Source: Chloroflexota bacterium (lineage in GTDB: Bacteria; Chloroflexota; Dehalococcoidia; Tepidiformales; Tepidiformaceae). Taken from it: a stretch of 12,248 bases of DNA. This document shows positions 5,912 through 10,860 of this stretch, piece after piece. How positions within the stretch are numbered: the first letter of the stretch is position 1; each line of letters begins with the position of its first letter. The notes below the pieces were generated by a model. That model saw only the letters and a program-made list of their open reading frames with translations, had not been told where the DNA came from and searched no databases. Where the stretch lies: contig JAKALX010000070.1 of the NCBI GenBank assembly GCA_021823905.1, forward strand, positions 1-12,248, given 5' to 3'. A program made the translations under genes and the position numbers.

Positions 5912-6058
5912 CTTGCTCTCCTTGTTTTCCGCTGGTTGGCCAGGGGACCGGCTCGTTGCCGGCGCCGCTGTCCATCTCCCCGCGTGATAGTTAATGTGTA
6001 ACAGCAACCAGTTAGCGCCGAAAGCCCATTGGTCCCGTATTAGGCGGCCATTTGGCCC

Positions 6059-6084
6059 GAGATGAGGCATACCTAAGTCATCTC
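6059..6084. promoter_or_regulatory. Dyad in the selenoprotein promoter (GAGATGA-N12-TCATCTC)
   Basis: A perfect 7-bp inverted repeat with 12 bp between the arms. Nested within it is AGG-CATA-CCT (6065-6074). It ends at the base before TATACC (6085-6090) and 8 bp before TATACT (6093-6098), the place of an operator or activator site. The regulator is unknown. Confidence 0.45.
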
Positions 6085-6092
6085 TATACCGC

Positions 6093-6114
6093 TATACTCC
6101 CCGCCAATAGGAGG
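6093..6114 (+). promoter_or_regulatory. -10 box (TATACT) and Shine-Dalgarno of the selenoprotein gene
   Basis: TATACT at 6093-6098 with an alternative TATACC at 6085-6090, then AGGAGG at 6109-6114, 5 nt before the ATG at 6120. The leader would be about 15-20 nt. The -35 box is poor, consistent with an activated promoter. Confidence 0.55.
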
Positions 6115-6119
6115 CGCCC

Positions 6120-6638
6120 ATGCCGACCATCCTCGACCCGACCGACGAGCGCGTTCCCGTCCGCCGCGAGCTCGCGCCGCGGCCCGAGGCGATCACGGGC
6201 ACCGTCGCCCTGCTCGACATCTCCAAGCCGCGCGGCGCTGTGCTCATCGACCGCCTCGAAACGCTCCTGCGCGAACGCCTGCCCGGCGTGTCCTTTCAGC
6301 GCTACAGCAAGCCGACATTCACGAAGCCAGCGCCCGAAGACCTTCGCAAACGCATCGCTGAGGAATGCCACTTCGTGGTCGAGGCGCTCGCCGACTGAGG
6401 GTCCTGTACAACGTGCAGTGTGCACGACACGACATGGTTCGAAATCCAGGGCCGTCCGGCCGTCTTCGTCGCCTCGTCCGAGTTCGCCGGCGCGGCGGAA
6501 GCGCAGTCGCGCGCCCTCGGTTTGCCGCAGGTTCGCCGGGTCTTCGTCCCGCACCCGATCCAGGACGCGACCGACGACGAGATGCGAGCGAAGGCGGACG
6601 CGATCGTTGACGCGATCATCGAGGCGCTGGTGGACTGA
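6120..6638 (+). CDS. UGSC-family selenoprotein; in-frame TGA at 6396-6398 read as selenocysteine
   Basis: One gene of 172 residues, interrupted on a naive reading by TGA at codon 93. Both sides are in the same frame and belong to one family: before it ITGTVALLDISKPRGAVLIDRLETLL, then FTKPAPEDLRKRIAEECHFVVEALAD; after it GSCTTCSVHDTTWFE, VFVASSEFAGAAEAQSRALGLPQV, VFVPHPIQD and EMRAKADAIVDAIIEALVD. Reading TGA as Sec gives ALAD-U-GSC-TTC-SVHD, the hallmark UGSC motif with U93, C96 and C99. The second part has no start codon or ribosome site of its own near the junction. Role: a predicted cytoplasmic redox protein with a Rossmann-like alternating pattern; its substrate is unknown. Decoding needs SelA, SelB, SelD and tRNA-Sec encoded elsewhere. 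The start is set by AGGAGG at 6109-6114. Confidence 0.9.
6405..6429 (+). promoter_or_regulatory. Candidate bacterial SECIS hairpin
   Basis: CGTGCA (6412-6417), loop GTG (6418-6420) and TGCACG (6421-6426) form a 6-bp hairpin. TGT (6405-6407) and ACA (6427-6429) extend it below a 4-nt 5' bulge (ACAA). The loop begins 20 nt after the TGA and its first base is G, which fits the usual bacterial SECIS rules (an apical loop about 16-37 nt downstream with a G at its start). It lies inside the coding sequence, as bacterial SECIS elements do. Confidence 0.7.
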
Positions 6639-6640
6639 GC

Positions 6641-6653
6641 CGGGCGGCGCCCG
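6641..6653 (+). other. Small GC hairpin after the selenoprotein gene
   Basis: CGGGC (6641-6645), loop GGC, GCCCG (6649-6653), directly after the stop codon. There is no T-run, so this is a weak terminator candidate only. The remaining sequence up to 6746 shows no gene. Confidence 0.25.
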
Positions 6654-6746
6654 CCACCCGCTGGGCCCGGGAGCCGGTTGCCGTCGCGTTGCGATCCGGT
6701 GGCCAGTTCTAACGGAGTTCCGAGACATGGGCGCTCTTCGGCCGCC

Positions 6747-6752
6747 TACAAT
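6747..6752 (+). promoter_or_regulatory. -10 box (TACAAT) of the riboswitch transcript
   Basis: TACAAT is close to consensus and would place the transcription start near 6759, just before the leader hairpin and the aptamer. No good -35 box is seen at the usual distance. Confidence 0.5.
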
Positions 6753-6760
6753 GAATTTGA

Positions 6761-6779
6761 AGCGTCAGCTACTGGCGCT
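6761..6779 (+). other. Leader hairpin in front of the riboswitch
   Basis: AGCGTCAG (6761-6768), loop CTA, CTGGCGCT (6772-6779): an 8-bp stem with one G-T wobble that ends exactly where the aptamer's closing stem begins. It would be the first structure made on the transcript and might shield its 5' end or stack on the aptamer. Confidence 0.5.
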
Positions 6780-6870
6780 GCCTTCGAAAACGCAAACCCG
6801 GCGAAAGCCGGCGACGCAAAGCCACGGGTCTACCTCCCACAGGACACGACCGCCGGGTTGCCGAACAGGC
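6780..6870 (+). ncRNA. GEMM-I (cyclic di-GMP-I type) riboswitch aptamer
   Basis: The conserved elements occur in the right order: GCAAACC (6792-6798), a helix CCGGC/GCCGG capped by a GAAA tetraloop (6803-6806), the hallmark GACGCAAAGCC (6813-6823), ACGGGTCTA (6824-6832) opening the second long helix, and GGGTTGCCGA (6855-6864). The closing stem pairs GCCTTCG (6780-6786) with CGAA...GGC (6862-6870) with a 2-nt bulge. Two departures are seen: a C-C mismatch (6797/6812) at the base of the tetraloop helix, and C at 6791 where the Vc2 aptamer has G20, a ligand-contacting base. The ribosome site GGAGG (6882-6886) follows 11 nt after the aptamer, which suggests control of translation. Confidence 0.8.
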
Positions 6871-6881
6871 AAGCTCGCTCT

Positions 6882-6886
6882 GGAGG
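6882..6886 (+). promoter_or_regulatory. Shine-Dalgarno GGAGG controlled by the riboswitch
   Basis: GGAGG lies 6 nt before the GTG at 6893. It is complementary to CCTCC at 6833-6837 inside the aptamer, so an alternative fold could hide it. Confidence 0.6.
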
Positions 6887-6892
6887 CGTCCC

Positions 6893-7324
6893 GTGGTCAC
6901 CATCACTGCCCCGCTTCGTGCGTCGAAGGCCGTCCCTCATACCACCGCGGTGAGCGCGGTCGCGGTCTTTCGCGGGCACAGCGCCGACGCCATGTACCCG
7001 ATCAAGGTGGTGGTCCCCTGGGAGCACCTCAACCACGTCTCGGCGATCTCCATCACGTTCCGCGTGCCGCCGGGCTTCGACGCCGAAGTGGTTCTGGCCG
7101 AACCGGCCTACGTGCTCTGCGAGGGCCGGGTGACGGAGGACTCGGCGCTCGACCCATCGGCCGCTCCCCTGGCCGCGGGCGTCGAGGTCCTGGTCAACAC
7201 CGCGAGCGCGCCGTTCCCGTGCGGCGTCAAGTTCACCGATCGAGCCGGGTCGATGGGCGCCGTGCTGGGCGAGGCAGGAGAAACGCTCACCTTCGAGGCA
7301 TACTCGCGACTCTTCACCCGCTGA
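6893..7324 (+). CDS. Uncharacterised protein under riboswitch control
   Basis: 143 residues, GTG start fixed by GGAGG 6 nt upstream. I do not recognise the family. It has no signal peptide or membrane segment. The sequence alternates short hydrophobic strands with turns (TTAVSAVAVFRGHS, YPIKVVVPWEHLNHVSAISITFRVPPGFDAEVVLAEPAYVLCEGRV, GVEVLVNTASAPFPCGVKFTDRAG, ETLTFEAYSRLF), which suggests an all-beta sandwich of about 100 residues. There are two Cys, one in VLCEGR and one in FPCGVK. The strand pattern VSAISITFRVPPGF recalls cohesin-type repeats only weakly. Its position directly behind a GEMM-I riboswitch suggests a role linked to the motile/attached switch or surface biology (inference). It converges on the PA14-like gene with an 18-bp gap and no terminator. 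Confidence 0.8.
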   Translation: MVTITAPLRASKAVPHTTAVSAVAVFRGHSADAMYPIKVVVPWEHLNHVSAISITFRVPPGFDAEVVLAEPAYVLCEGRVTEDSALDPSAAPLAAGVEVLVNTASAPFPCGVKFTDRAGSMGAVLGEAGETLTFEAYSRLFTR

Positions 7325-7342
7325 GCGTCGCCGTCCCGCGTT

Positions 7343-7906
7343 TCAATCAGGGAGCCAGGTGATCTCGAAGGGCCCACCGGTGTCTTTCGCGTCGATGGAA
7401 ACGACGGCGTGGCCGGCCGCGTGGTCGAAGCGAACGCCGAGCGTCTTCGTGCCGCCGCCGCCCTCCGACGCGACCGTGGTGCCGTCGACCGTGACGGTGA
7501 CTTCACCCGCGTGCCGTAAGCGGAAAGCCGAGGCGCCGGCTTCGACTTCGAAATCGGCCGTCGCGCGGAGGCTCCAGTGGTCGTCCTTGTAGTCGGGGAA
7601 GGGCGCCTTCGGGAACGAGAAGTTGAGGTCAGCGACGAACGCCTGATCGGTAGGCTGCGTAAAGCCGTCCTCGAAGAAGTTGACCGCCCAGCTCGTGGGG
7701 GCGCCGAGACGGTGCGGCGGCGCCACGGGCGTGGCCGTGGGCGCTGGCGTGGCGGCTGTGGTCGGCGTCGACGGCTCGCCGAGGCGGACGACGGTTGGAT
7801 CGGCCCGGGACTCGCTCGCCGCCGGGTCGAGGAACTGCGCGGCGATGACAACGGCGGCAATGAGCGCTCCAAGGGCGACGAACTCGCGGATGCCCAGGCT
7901 CTTCAC
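7343..7906 (-). CDS. Membrane-anchored protein with a C-terminal PA14-like domain
   Basis: 187 residues. A signal anchor (about 9-26, FVALGALIAAVVIAAQFL) follows a short positive N-terminus. Residues about 36-66 are a Pro/Thr/Ala-rich linker. The rest (about 70-187) reads WAVNFFEDGFTQ..., then DHWSLRATADFEVEAGASAFRLRHAGEVTVTVDGTTVASEGGGGTKTLGVRFDHAAGHAVVSIDAKDTGGPFEITWLPD, which follows the PA14 pattern (hydrophobic strand, AG..F.L...G.V.V.VDG..V, then a GxH/V strand and a final xxxITW). PA14 domains often bind carbohydrate. The start is uncertain: the GTG at 7906 is the first possible start, but its GGAGG sits only about 1-2 nt upstream; a non-ATG start a few codons later is possible. A promoter lies at 8035-8063. 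Confidence 0.7.
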   Translation of the reverse strand: MKSLGIREFVALGALIAAVVIAAQFLDPAASESRADPTVVRLGEPSTPTTAATPAPTATPVAPPHRLGAPTSWAVNFFEDGFTQPTDQAFVADLNFSFPKAPFPDYKDDHWSLRATADFEVEAGASAFRLRHAGEVTVTVDGTTVASEGGGGTKTLGVRFDHAAGHAVVSIDAKDTGGPFEITWLPD

Positions 7907-7998
7907 CCCTCCAGTGTGAACGCGCGCCGAAGCGAGAGAAAGAGCGGCGGCAAGGGACGGTTACGGAAGCCGCGCGCCCCAGCCGGGCGGCGTCGCGG

Positions 7999-8010
7999 CA
8001 TGCGCGCATG
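7999..8010. other. Perfect 12-bp palindrome CATGCGCGCATG
   Basis: Located in the leader of the PA14-like gene. It could be a protein-binding site or part of leader RNA structure; no regulator is known. Confidence 0.35.
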
Positions 8011-8034
8011 GCCCGATGCTGGCTGTAAAACGTC

Positions 8035-8063
8035 AGTAAACAGTTCTGGAGAGGGTACGGCAA
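8035..8063 (-). promoter_or_regulatory. Promoter for the PA14-like gene
   Basis: On the minus strand -35 TTGCCG (complement of 8058-8063), 17-bp spacer, -10 TTTACT (complement of 8035-8040). It would leave a leader of about 120 nt containing the 12-bp palindrome at 7999-8010. The -35 box lies 14 bp from the -35 box of the divergent gene. Confidence 0.45.
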
Positions 8064-8076
8064 CGGCAATTCCGCC

Positions 8077-8105
8077 TTGCCTGCATACGTGACCGCTCCT
8101 ACGCT
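8077..8105 (+). promoter_or_regulatory. Promoter for the first secreted protein
   Basis: -35 TTGCCT (8077-8082), 17-bp spacer, -10 TACGCT (8100-8105). The leader contains a small hairpin GGAGC (8115-8119), CTTGA, GCTCC (8125-8129), and GTGAGG (8137-8142) before the ATG at 8147. Confidence 0.5.
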
Positions 8106-8146
8106 GCATGAACCGGAGCCTTGAGCTCCCGCTCTTGTGAGGCAGC

Positions 8147-8602
8147 ATGAACCGAGCGTTTGTATTTGGCATGGGCGCGCTGGGCGTCGTGATAGCAGCG
8201 CTTCCGGCGGTGGCAATGGCCCAGGACTTCCCGCCGCCGCCGCCCAGCACGTACTACGGCAACGTGCCGAGCGGCATCGCCTCCGGCCAGGGCGTCGTCG
8301 CGATCGTGGTCGACGGTGGCCAGTCGACGGCCTGCGGGTCGGGCGCCACGCTGACGGACAGCGTGAGCGGCAAGACGGTCTATGTCGTGGACGTGGTGGC
8401 CGACGCGCAGAAGGTTGGTTGCGGGAAGTCTGGCCGCACTGTCATGTTCTACTTCACGGGGGCCGGTGGCGGGCGGATCTCGCTGGACACGCCGGCCGGC
8501 TGGTCCGGGCCTGGCCCGGTGAAGGTTGACGTCAATACGGTGAGCGCGCCCCTGCCGCGCCGCGGCTCGGCGCCACAGGTTGCAAGGGACGGCACCTACT
8601 AG
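8147..8602 (+). CDS. Secreted protein, paralogue 1 of 2
   Basis: Exported protein of 151 residues. Residues 1-25 are a classical signal peptide with probable cleavage AMA|QD. The mature part starts with a proline run, then STYYGNVPSG and GVVAIVVDGG, ACGSG, GKTVYVVDVVAD, VGCGKSGRTVMFYF and a C-terminal RRGSAPQVARDGTY. The single Cys of ACG and that of GCG probably form a disulfide. The overall plan (a small strand-rich domain with xYG at the start, CG and GCG, then VxFY) is shared with the next gene. I do not recognise a named family; short surface proteins of this type are, in my recollection, frequent in Chloroflexota. The stop codon TAG overlaps the -10 box of the next gene. Confidence 0.8.
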   Translation: MNRAFVFGMGALGVVIAALPAVAMAQDFPPPPPSTYYGNVPSGIASGQGVVAIVVDGGQSTACGSGATLTDSVSGKTVYVVDVVADAQKVGCGKSGRTVMFYFTGAGGGRISLDTPAGWSGPGPVKVDVNTVSAPLPRRGSAPQVARDGTY

Positions 8603-8605
8603 ACT
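8600..8605 (+). promoter_or_regulatory. -10 box (TAGACT) overlapping the stop codon of the upstream gene
   Basis: TAGACT begins with the TAG stop of paralogue 1 and ends 7 nt before the ATG at 8613, where there is no Shine-Dalgarno sequence. This fits a leaderless transcript for paralogue 2. Confidence 0.5.
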
Positions 8606-8612
8606 GCATCTG

Positions 8613-9128
8613 ATGCAACGAACGCACAGCGAGCAACGCTCCGGATTCTGGCGGTCACGCCGCCTGTCCGGGATGTTGCTCGCTTCGCTGTTGCTGGCGC
8701 TTTCGGCCGTAACGCTGACACGGGCGGACAACCCGCCGGCGCCCGATTTCTACTGGCCCTACGGGCTGGCGCGAGCGAACGGCGCCAGTGTTGATCCGGC
8801 GACGCAGACGCTGATCGCGTTCGTGCGGGGCAACTCGTGCGGCGACACGCAGACGAAGGTTGCGCTGGCGGGCCCGAACGTGCCCACGAGCGACATCGGC
8901 AACACGGTCTACGTGGTTGACATCGCGGCGAACGGCAGCCTGCCAGGCGAACGGCCCGGGTGCGGGCAGACCGGCGATCCCGTGCTCTTTTACCTTCCCG
9001 GCATGCACCGGACCGCGCTGCAACAGCCGCTCTTCCACCAGGGCAACGAGCGCGTGGACCTCGACTTCGACAACCAGCTGCCGTACCAGCGGCGGGCGCC
9101 CCAGGTGGCAAGCGACCGGGGGTACTAG
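8613..9128 (+). CDS. Secreted protein, paralogue 2 of 2
   Basis: Exported protein of 171 residues. The N-terminus MQRTHSEQRSGFWRSRRLSG is long and positive, followed by the hydrophobic MLLASLLLALSAVTLT and probable cleavage near RAD. The mature part has PAPDFYWPYG, TLIAFVRGNSCGD, GNTVYVVDIAAN, PGCGQTGDPVLFYLPG and ends YQRRAPQVASDRGY, matching paralogue 1 in order and spacing. Identity is concentrated in TVYVVD, GCG and RxAPQVAxD. The ATG at 8613 is chosen over the in-frame TTG at 8580 because a TTG start would overlap the previous gene by 23 nt and a -10 box lies directly before 8613. Function unknown; probably surface-associated. Confidence 0.8.
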   Translation: MQRTHSEQRSGFWRSRRLSGMLLASLLLALSAVTLTRADNPPAPDFYWPYGLARANGASVDPATQTLIAFVRGNSCGDTQTKVALAGPNVPTSDIGNTVYVVDIAANGSLPGERPGCGQTGDPVLFYLPGMHRTALQQPLFHQGNERVDLDFDNQLPYQRRAPQVASDRGY

Positions 9129-9153
9129 ACGATAGACGCTGGACGATGGACGG
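9126..9153. repeat. Heptamer tandem repeat, four copies
   Basis: TAGACGA, TAGACGC, TGGACGA, TGGACGG: four 7-nt units, the first overlapping the stop codon of the secreted protein. This is the form of short tandemly repeated repetitive (STRR-like) sequences. The following 100 bases to 9266 contain no recognised gene. Confidence 0.7.
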
Positions 9154-9266
9154 CAGAAGCGAGAGCGTGGGATCGGCAATTGGTTCCATCGGATGGGCGA
9201 GAAATGGCACTTTCCGGGGAACCAGACGGGCGGTAGGTTCGGGCAACACCCCACCCGAGGAACGCC

Positions 9267-9953
9267 GTGACCCAGGTTCCGCCGCTTGATCGAACGCCCG
9301 CCGGCGCTTTGCCACCCGACGACGCGCGGGCTGTTCTGCCCGTGACGCTCGAAGGGCGGTTTGTGCGGCTGGAGCCGCTCTCGCTCGATCACGTCGCCAG
9401 CCTCGCACGTGCGGTTTCGGGAGCCCGCGAAACGTATCGCTGGACCAACGTACCGCAAGGAGAGGCAGCGGTCCGCGTCTACGTTGAGGCGGCGCTGGAC
9501 GACCAACTGGCGGGACGGACGCTGCCGTTTGCGACGATCGACAGGGCGGCCGGCCAGACGGTTGGGAGCACGCGGTTCGGAAACATTGAGTACTGGGCCT
9601 GGCCGGAAGGGAACCCAAACCAGCGGGGAGCGCACCTGCCAGATGCCGTGGAGATCGGTTGGACCTGGCTGGCACAGGGCGCGCAGCGGACGGCGATCAA
9701 CACCGAAGCAAAGCTCCTGATGCTGCGGCACGCGTTCGAAACGTGGCGGTCGCACCGCGTTCTGCTGAAGACCGACGAGCGGAACGCGCGCTCGCGTGCG
9801 GCGATCGAACGAATCGGCGGGAAGCTGGATGGGATCCTGCGGGCGCACATGCCCGCCGCCGACGGCGCGATCCGCAACACGGCGTTCTATTCGATCGTCG
9901 AGGCGGAGTGGCCGGAGGTGCGGGAGAAGTTGGAAGCGAGGCTGGACTCGTAA
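9267..9953 (+). CDS. GNAT acetyltransferase (RimJ/RimL-like, Acetyltransf_3)
   Basis: Cytoplasmic N-acetyltransferase of 228 residues, single domain. After a 25-residue N-terminal arm the pattern is VTLEGRFVRLEPLSLDHVASLARAV, then LPFATIDRAAGQTVGSTRFGNIEYW, DAVEIGWTWLAQGAQRTAINTEAKLLMLRHAFETWRSHRVLLKTDERNARSRAAIERIGGKLDGILR, and ends NTAFYSIVEAEWPEVREKLEARL. The segment EIGWTWL...AINTEAKLLMLRHAFE and the NxRSRAAIERIGG helix are classical for RimJ/RimL-type enzymes, which acetylate protein N-termini or small amines; the exact substrate is not predictable. The usual Q/RxxGxG/A loop is altered to AQGAQRTAIN. GTG start at 9267, with GAGG 6 nt upstream and the TTG/GTG codons further up giving no better match. 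Confidence 0.9.
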   Translation: MTQVPPLDRTPAGALPPDDARAVLPVTLEGRFVRLEPLSLDHVASLARAVSGARETYRWTNVPQGEAAVRVYVEAALDDQLAGRTLPFATIDRAAGQTVGSTRFGNIEYWAWPEGNPNQRGAHLPDAVEIGWTWLAQGAQRTAINTEAKLLMLRHAFETWRSHRVLLKTDERNARSRAAIERIGGKLDGILRAHMPAADGAIRNTAFYSIVEAEWPEVREKLEARLDS

Positions 9954-9973
9954 GGGGCCGGTGAGCCCTCCAG

Positions 9974-10002
9974 TTGACGGCCGGGCGGCACGTGGCGAGA
10001 AT
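9974..10002 (+). promoter_or_regulatory. Promoter of the O-methyltransferase gene (TTGACG-N17-GAGAAT)
   Basis: -35 TTGACG (9974-9979) is near consensus, 17 bp before -10 GAGAAT (9997-10002), which ends 9 nt before the ATG at 10012. The leader would be 0-3 nt and no Shine-Dalgarno sequence is seen. Confidence 0.6.
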
Positions 10003-10011
10003 CCGCCCTCC

Positions 10012-10662
10012 ATGGATAACGCAACGTTTCAGCCCGGCATCGAGGAGTACGCGACCGCACACTGCAGCGCCGAGCCGGATCAACTGCGCATGGTCGAGGA
10101 AGAGACCCGGCGGACGATGCCCGAGCGCCAGAGCATGCTGACCGGCAAGCTCGAGGGCCGGTTCCTCAAGATGCTCGTCGCCATGTTGCGGCCCCGGCTG
10201 GTCGTGGAGATCGGGACGTTCACCGGCTATTCGGCGCTGGCAATGGCCGAGGCGCTGCCGCCGGGAGGCCGGCTGATCACGTTGGAGATCAGCAAGAGGC
10301 ATGGCGCGATCGCGGGCGGCAACTTCGCCGCAAGCCCGTATCGAGACGTCATCGACCTGCGAATGGGACCGGCGCTGGAGTCGCTGGGGCGGATCGAGGG
10401 ACCCGTCGACCTGGCGTTCGTCGATGCGGACAAGACGAACTACGAGAACTATTACGAGGCGCTGCTGCCGAAGCTTTCTCCGGCGGGGATCATCGCCGTC
10501 GACAACACGCTCTGGTACGGGCGGCCGCTCGATCCGTCGGATGAATCGGAGGACACGGTCGCGGTCCGCCGCTTCAACGACAAGCTGGCGAACGACGAAC
10601 GGGTCGAGTGTGTGCTGCTGACGGTGCGCGACGGCGTGACGCTGATTCGCAAGCGCGCCTGA
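10012..10662 (+). CDS. SAM-dependent O-methyltransferase, CCoAOMT-like family
   Basis: Cytoplasmic methyltransferase, 216 residues, of the cation-dependent caffeoyl-CoA/catechol O-methyltransferase type (Methyltransf_3). Residues 1-60 are the family's helical N-terminus (PGIEEYATAHCSAEPDQLRMVEEETRRTMPERQSML). SAM motif I is VVEIGTFTGYSALAMAEALPPGGRLITLEI. The metal site is visible as FVDADKTNYENYYE and IIAVDNTLWYGRPLD (the two Asp and the Asn that hold the divalent ion in this family). The end is VECVLLTVRDGVTLIRKR, as usual. The ATG at 10012 gives the family length, while an upstream frame would overlap the acetyltransferase. The acceptor is unknown; catechol-like compounds are the family norm. 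It ends 9 bp from the convergent small gene. Confidence 0.92.
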   Translation: MDNATFQPGIEEYATAHCSAEPDQLRMVEEETRRTMPERQSMLTGKLEGRFLKMLVAMLRPRLVVEIGTFTGYSALAMAEALPPGGRLITLEISKRHGAIAGGNFAASPYRDVIDLRMGPALESLGRIEGPVDLAFVDADKTNYENYYEALLPKLSPAGIIAVDNTLWYGRPLDPSDESEDTVAVRRFNDKLANDERVECVLLTVRDGVTLIRKRA

Positions 10663-10671
10663 GGCAGCGAG

Positions 10672-10860
10672 CTACCACCAGCCCACCTTGTAGGACCAGC
10701 CCTTGATCTCGCGGCCCTTCGTGCCGGCTTCGTTGAGGCGGCCAAGGTGCTTGCGGCAGAGCTGCACAGTCAGGCGCTCGCGCTCCTCGCCGCGCCACTT
10801 GAGGACGGCGACTTCCTGGTAGGGCGGCTCGGTGCACCAGAGGCAGCGGGGACGAGGCAC
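10672..10860 (-). CDS. Small CxxC/CxxH putative zinc-binding protein
   Basis: 62 residues from the GTG at 10860: CLWC at residues 6-9 and CRKH at 35-38, about 25 residues apart, a likely zinc-ribbon or treble-clef-like site, then RLNEAGTKGREIKGWSYKVGWW. I do not recognise a named family. The frame stays open to 10944, but the upstream part would be encoded by the heptamer repeat (giving DNRQSAIDNRQ) and by unremarkable sequence, so 10860 is the best start although it has no Shine-Dalgarno sequence. The codon choice and the sensible residue pattern support a real gene. The stop lies 9 bp from the O-methyltransferase stop. Function unknown; small zinc proteins of this size often act in RNA or protein binding. 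Confidence 0.6.
   Translation of the reverse strand: MPRPRCLWCTEPPYQEVAVLKWRGEERERLTVQLCRKHLGRLNEAGTKGREIKGWSYKVGWW

Noticed and set aside
4589..6001. Plus-strand open frame of 470 residues across the repeat region
   Set aside because: It crosses the R repeats, the terminator and the antisense of two or more convincing minus-strand genes, and its translation shows only repeat-derived segments.
5912..6058. Riboswitch or small gene in the divergent gap before the selenoprotein
   Set aside because: No conserved aptamer core and no convincing frame; it is a moderately AT-richer promoter region.
6436..6450. GGTTCGAAATCC resembling a tRNA T-loop
   Set aside because: No acceptor, D or anticodon arm can be formed around it, and it encodes conserved residues (WFEIQG) of the selenoprotein.
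6420..6638. Separate 72-residue gene after the TGA
   Set aside because: Its sequence is the C-terminal half of the UGSC family in the same frame as 6120-6398, with no ribosome site in front.
9126..9153. CRISPR-like repetition
   Set aside because: Units are contiguous heptamers without spacers; the same holds for 10861-10899.
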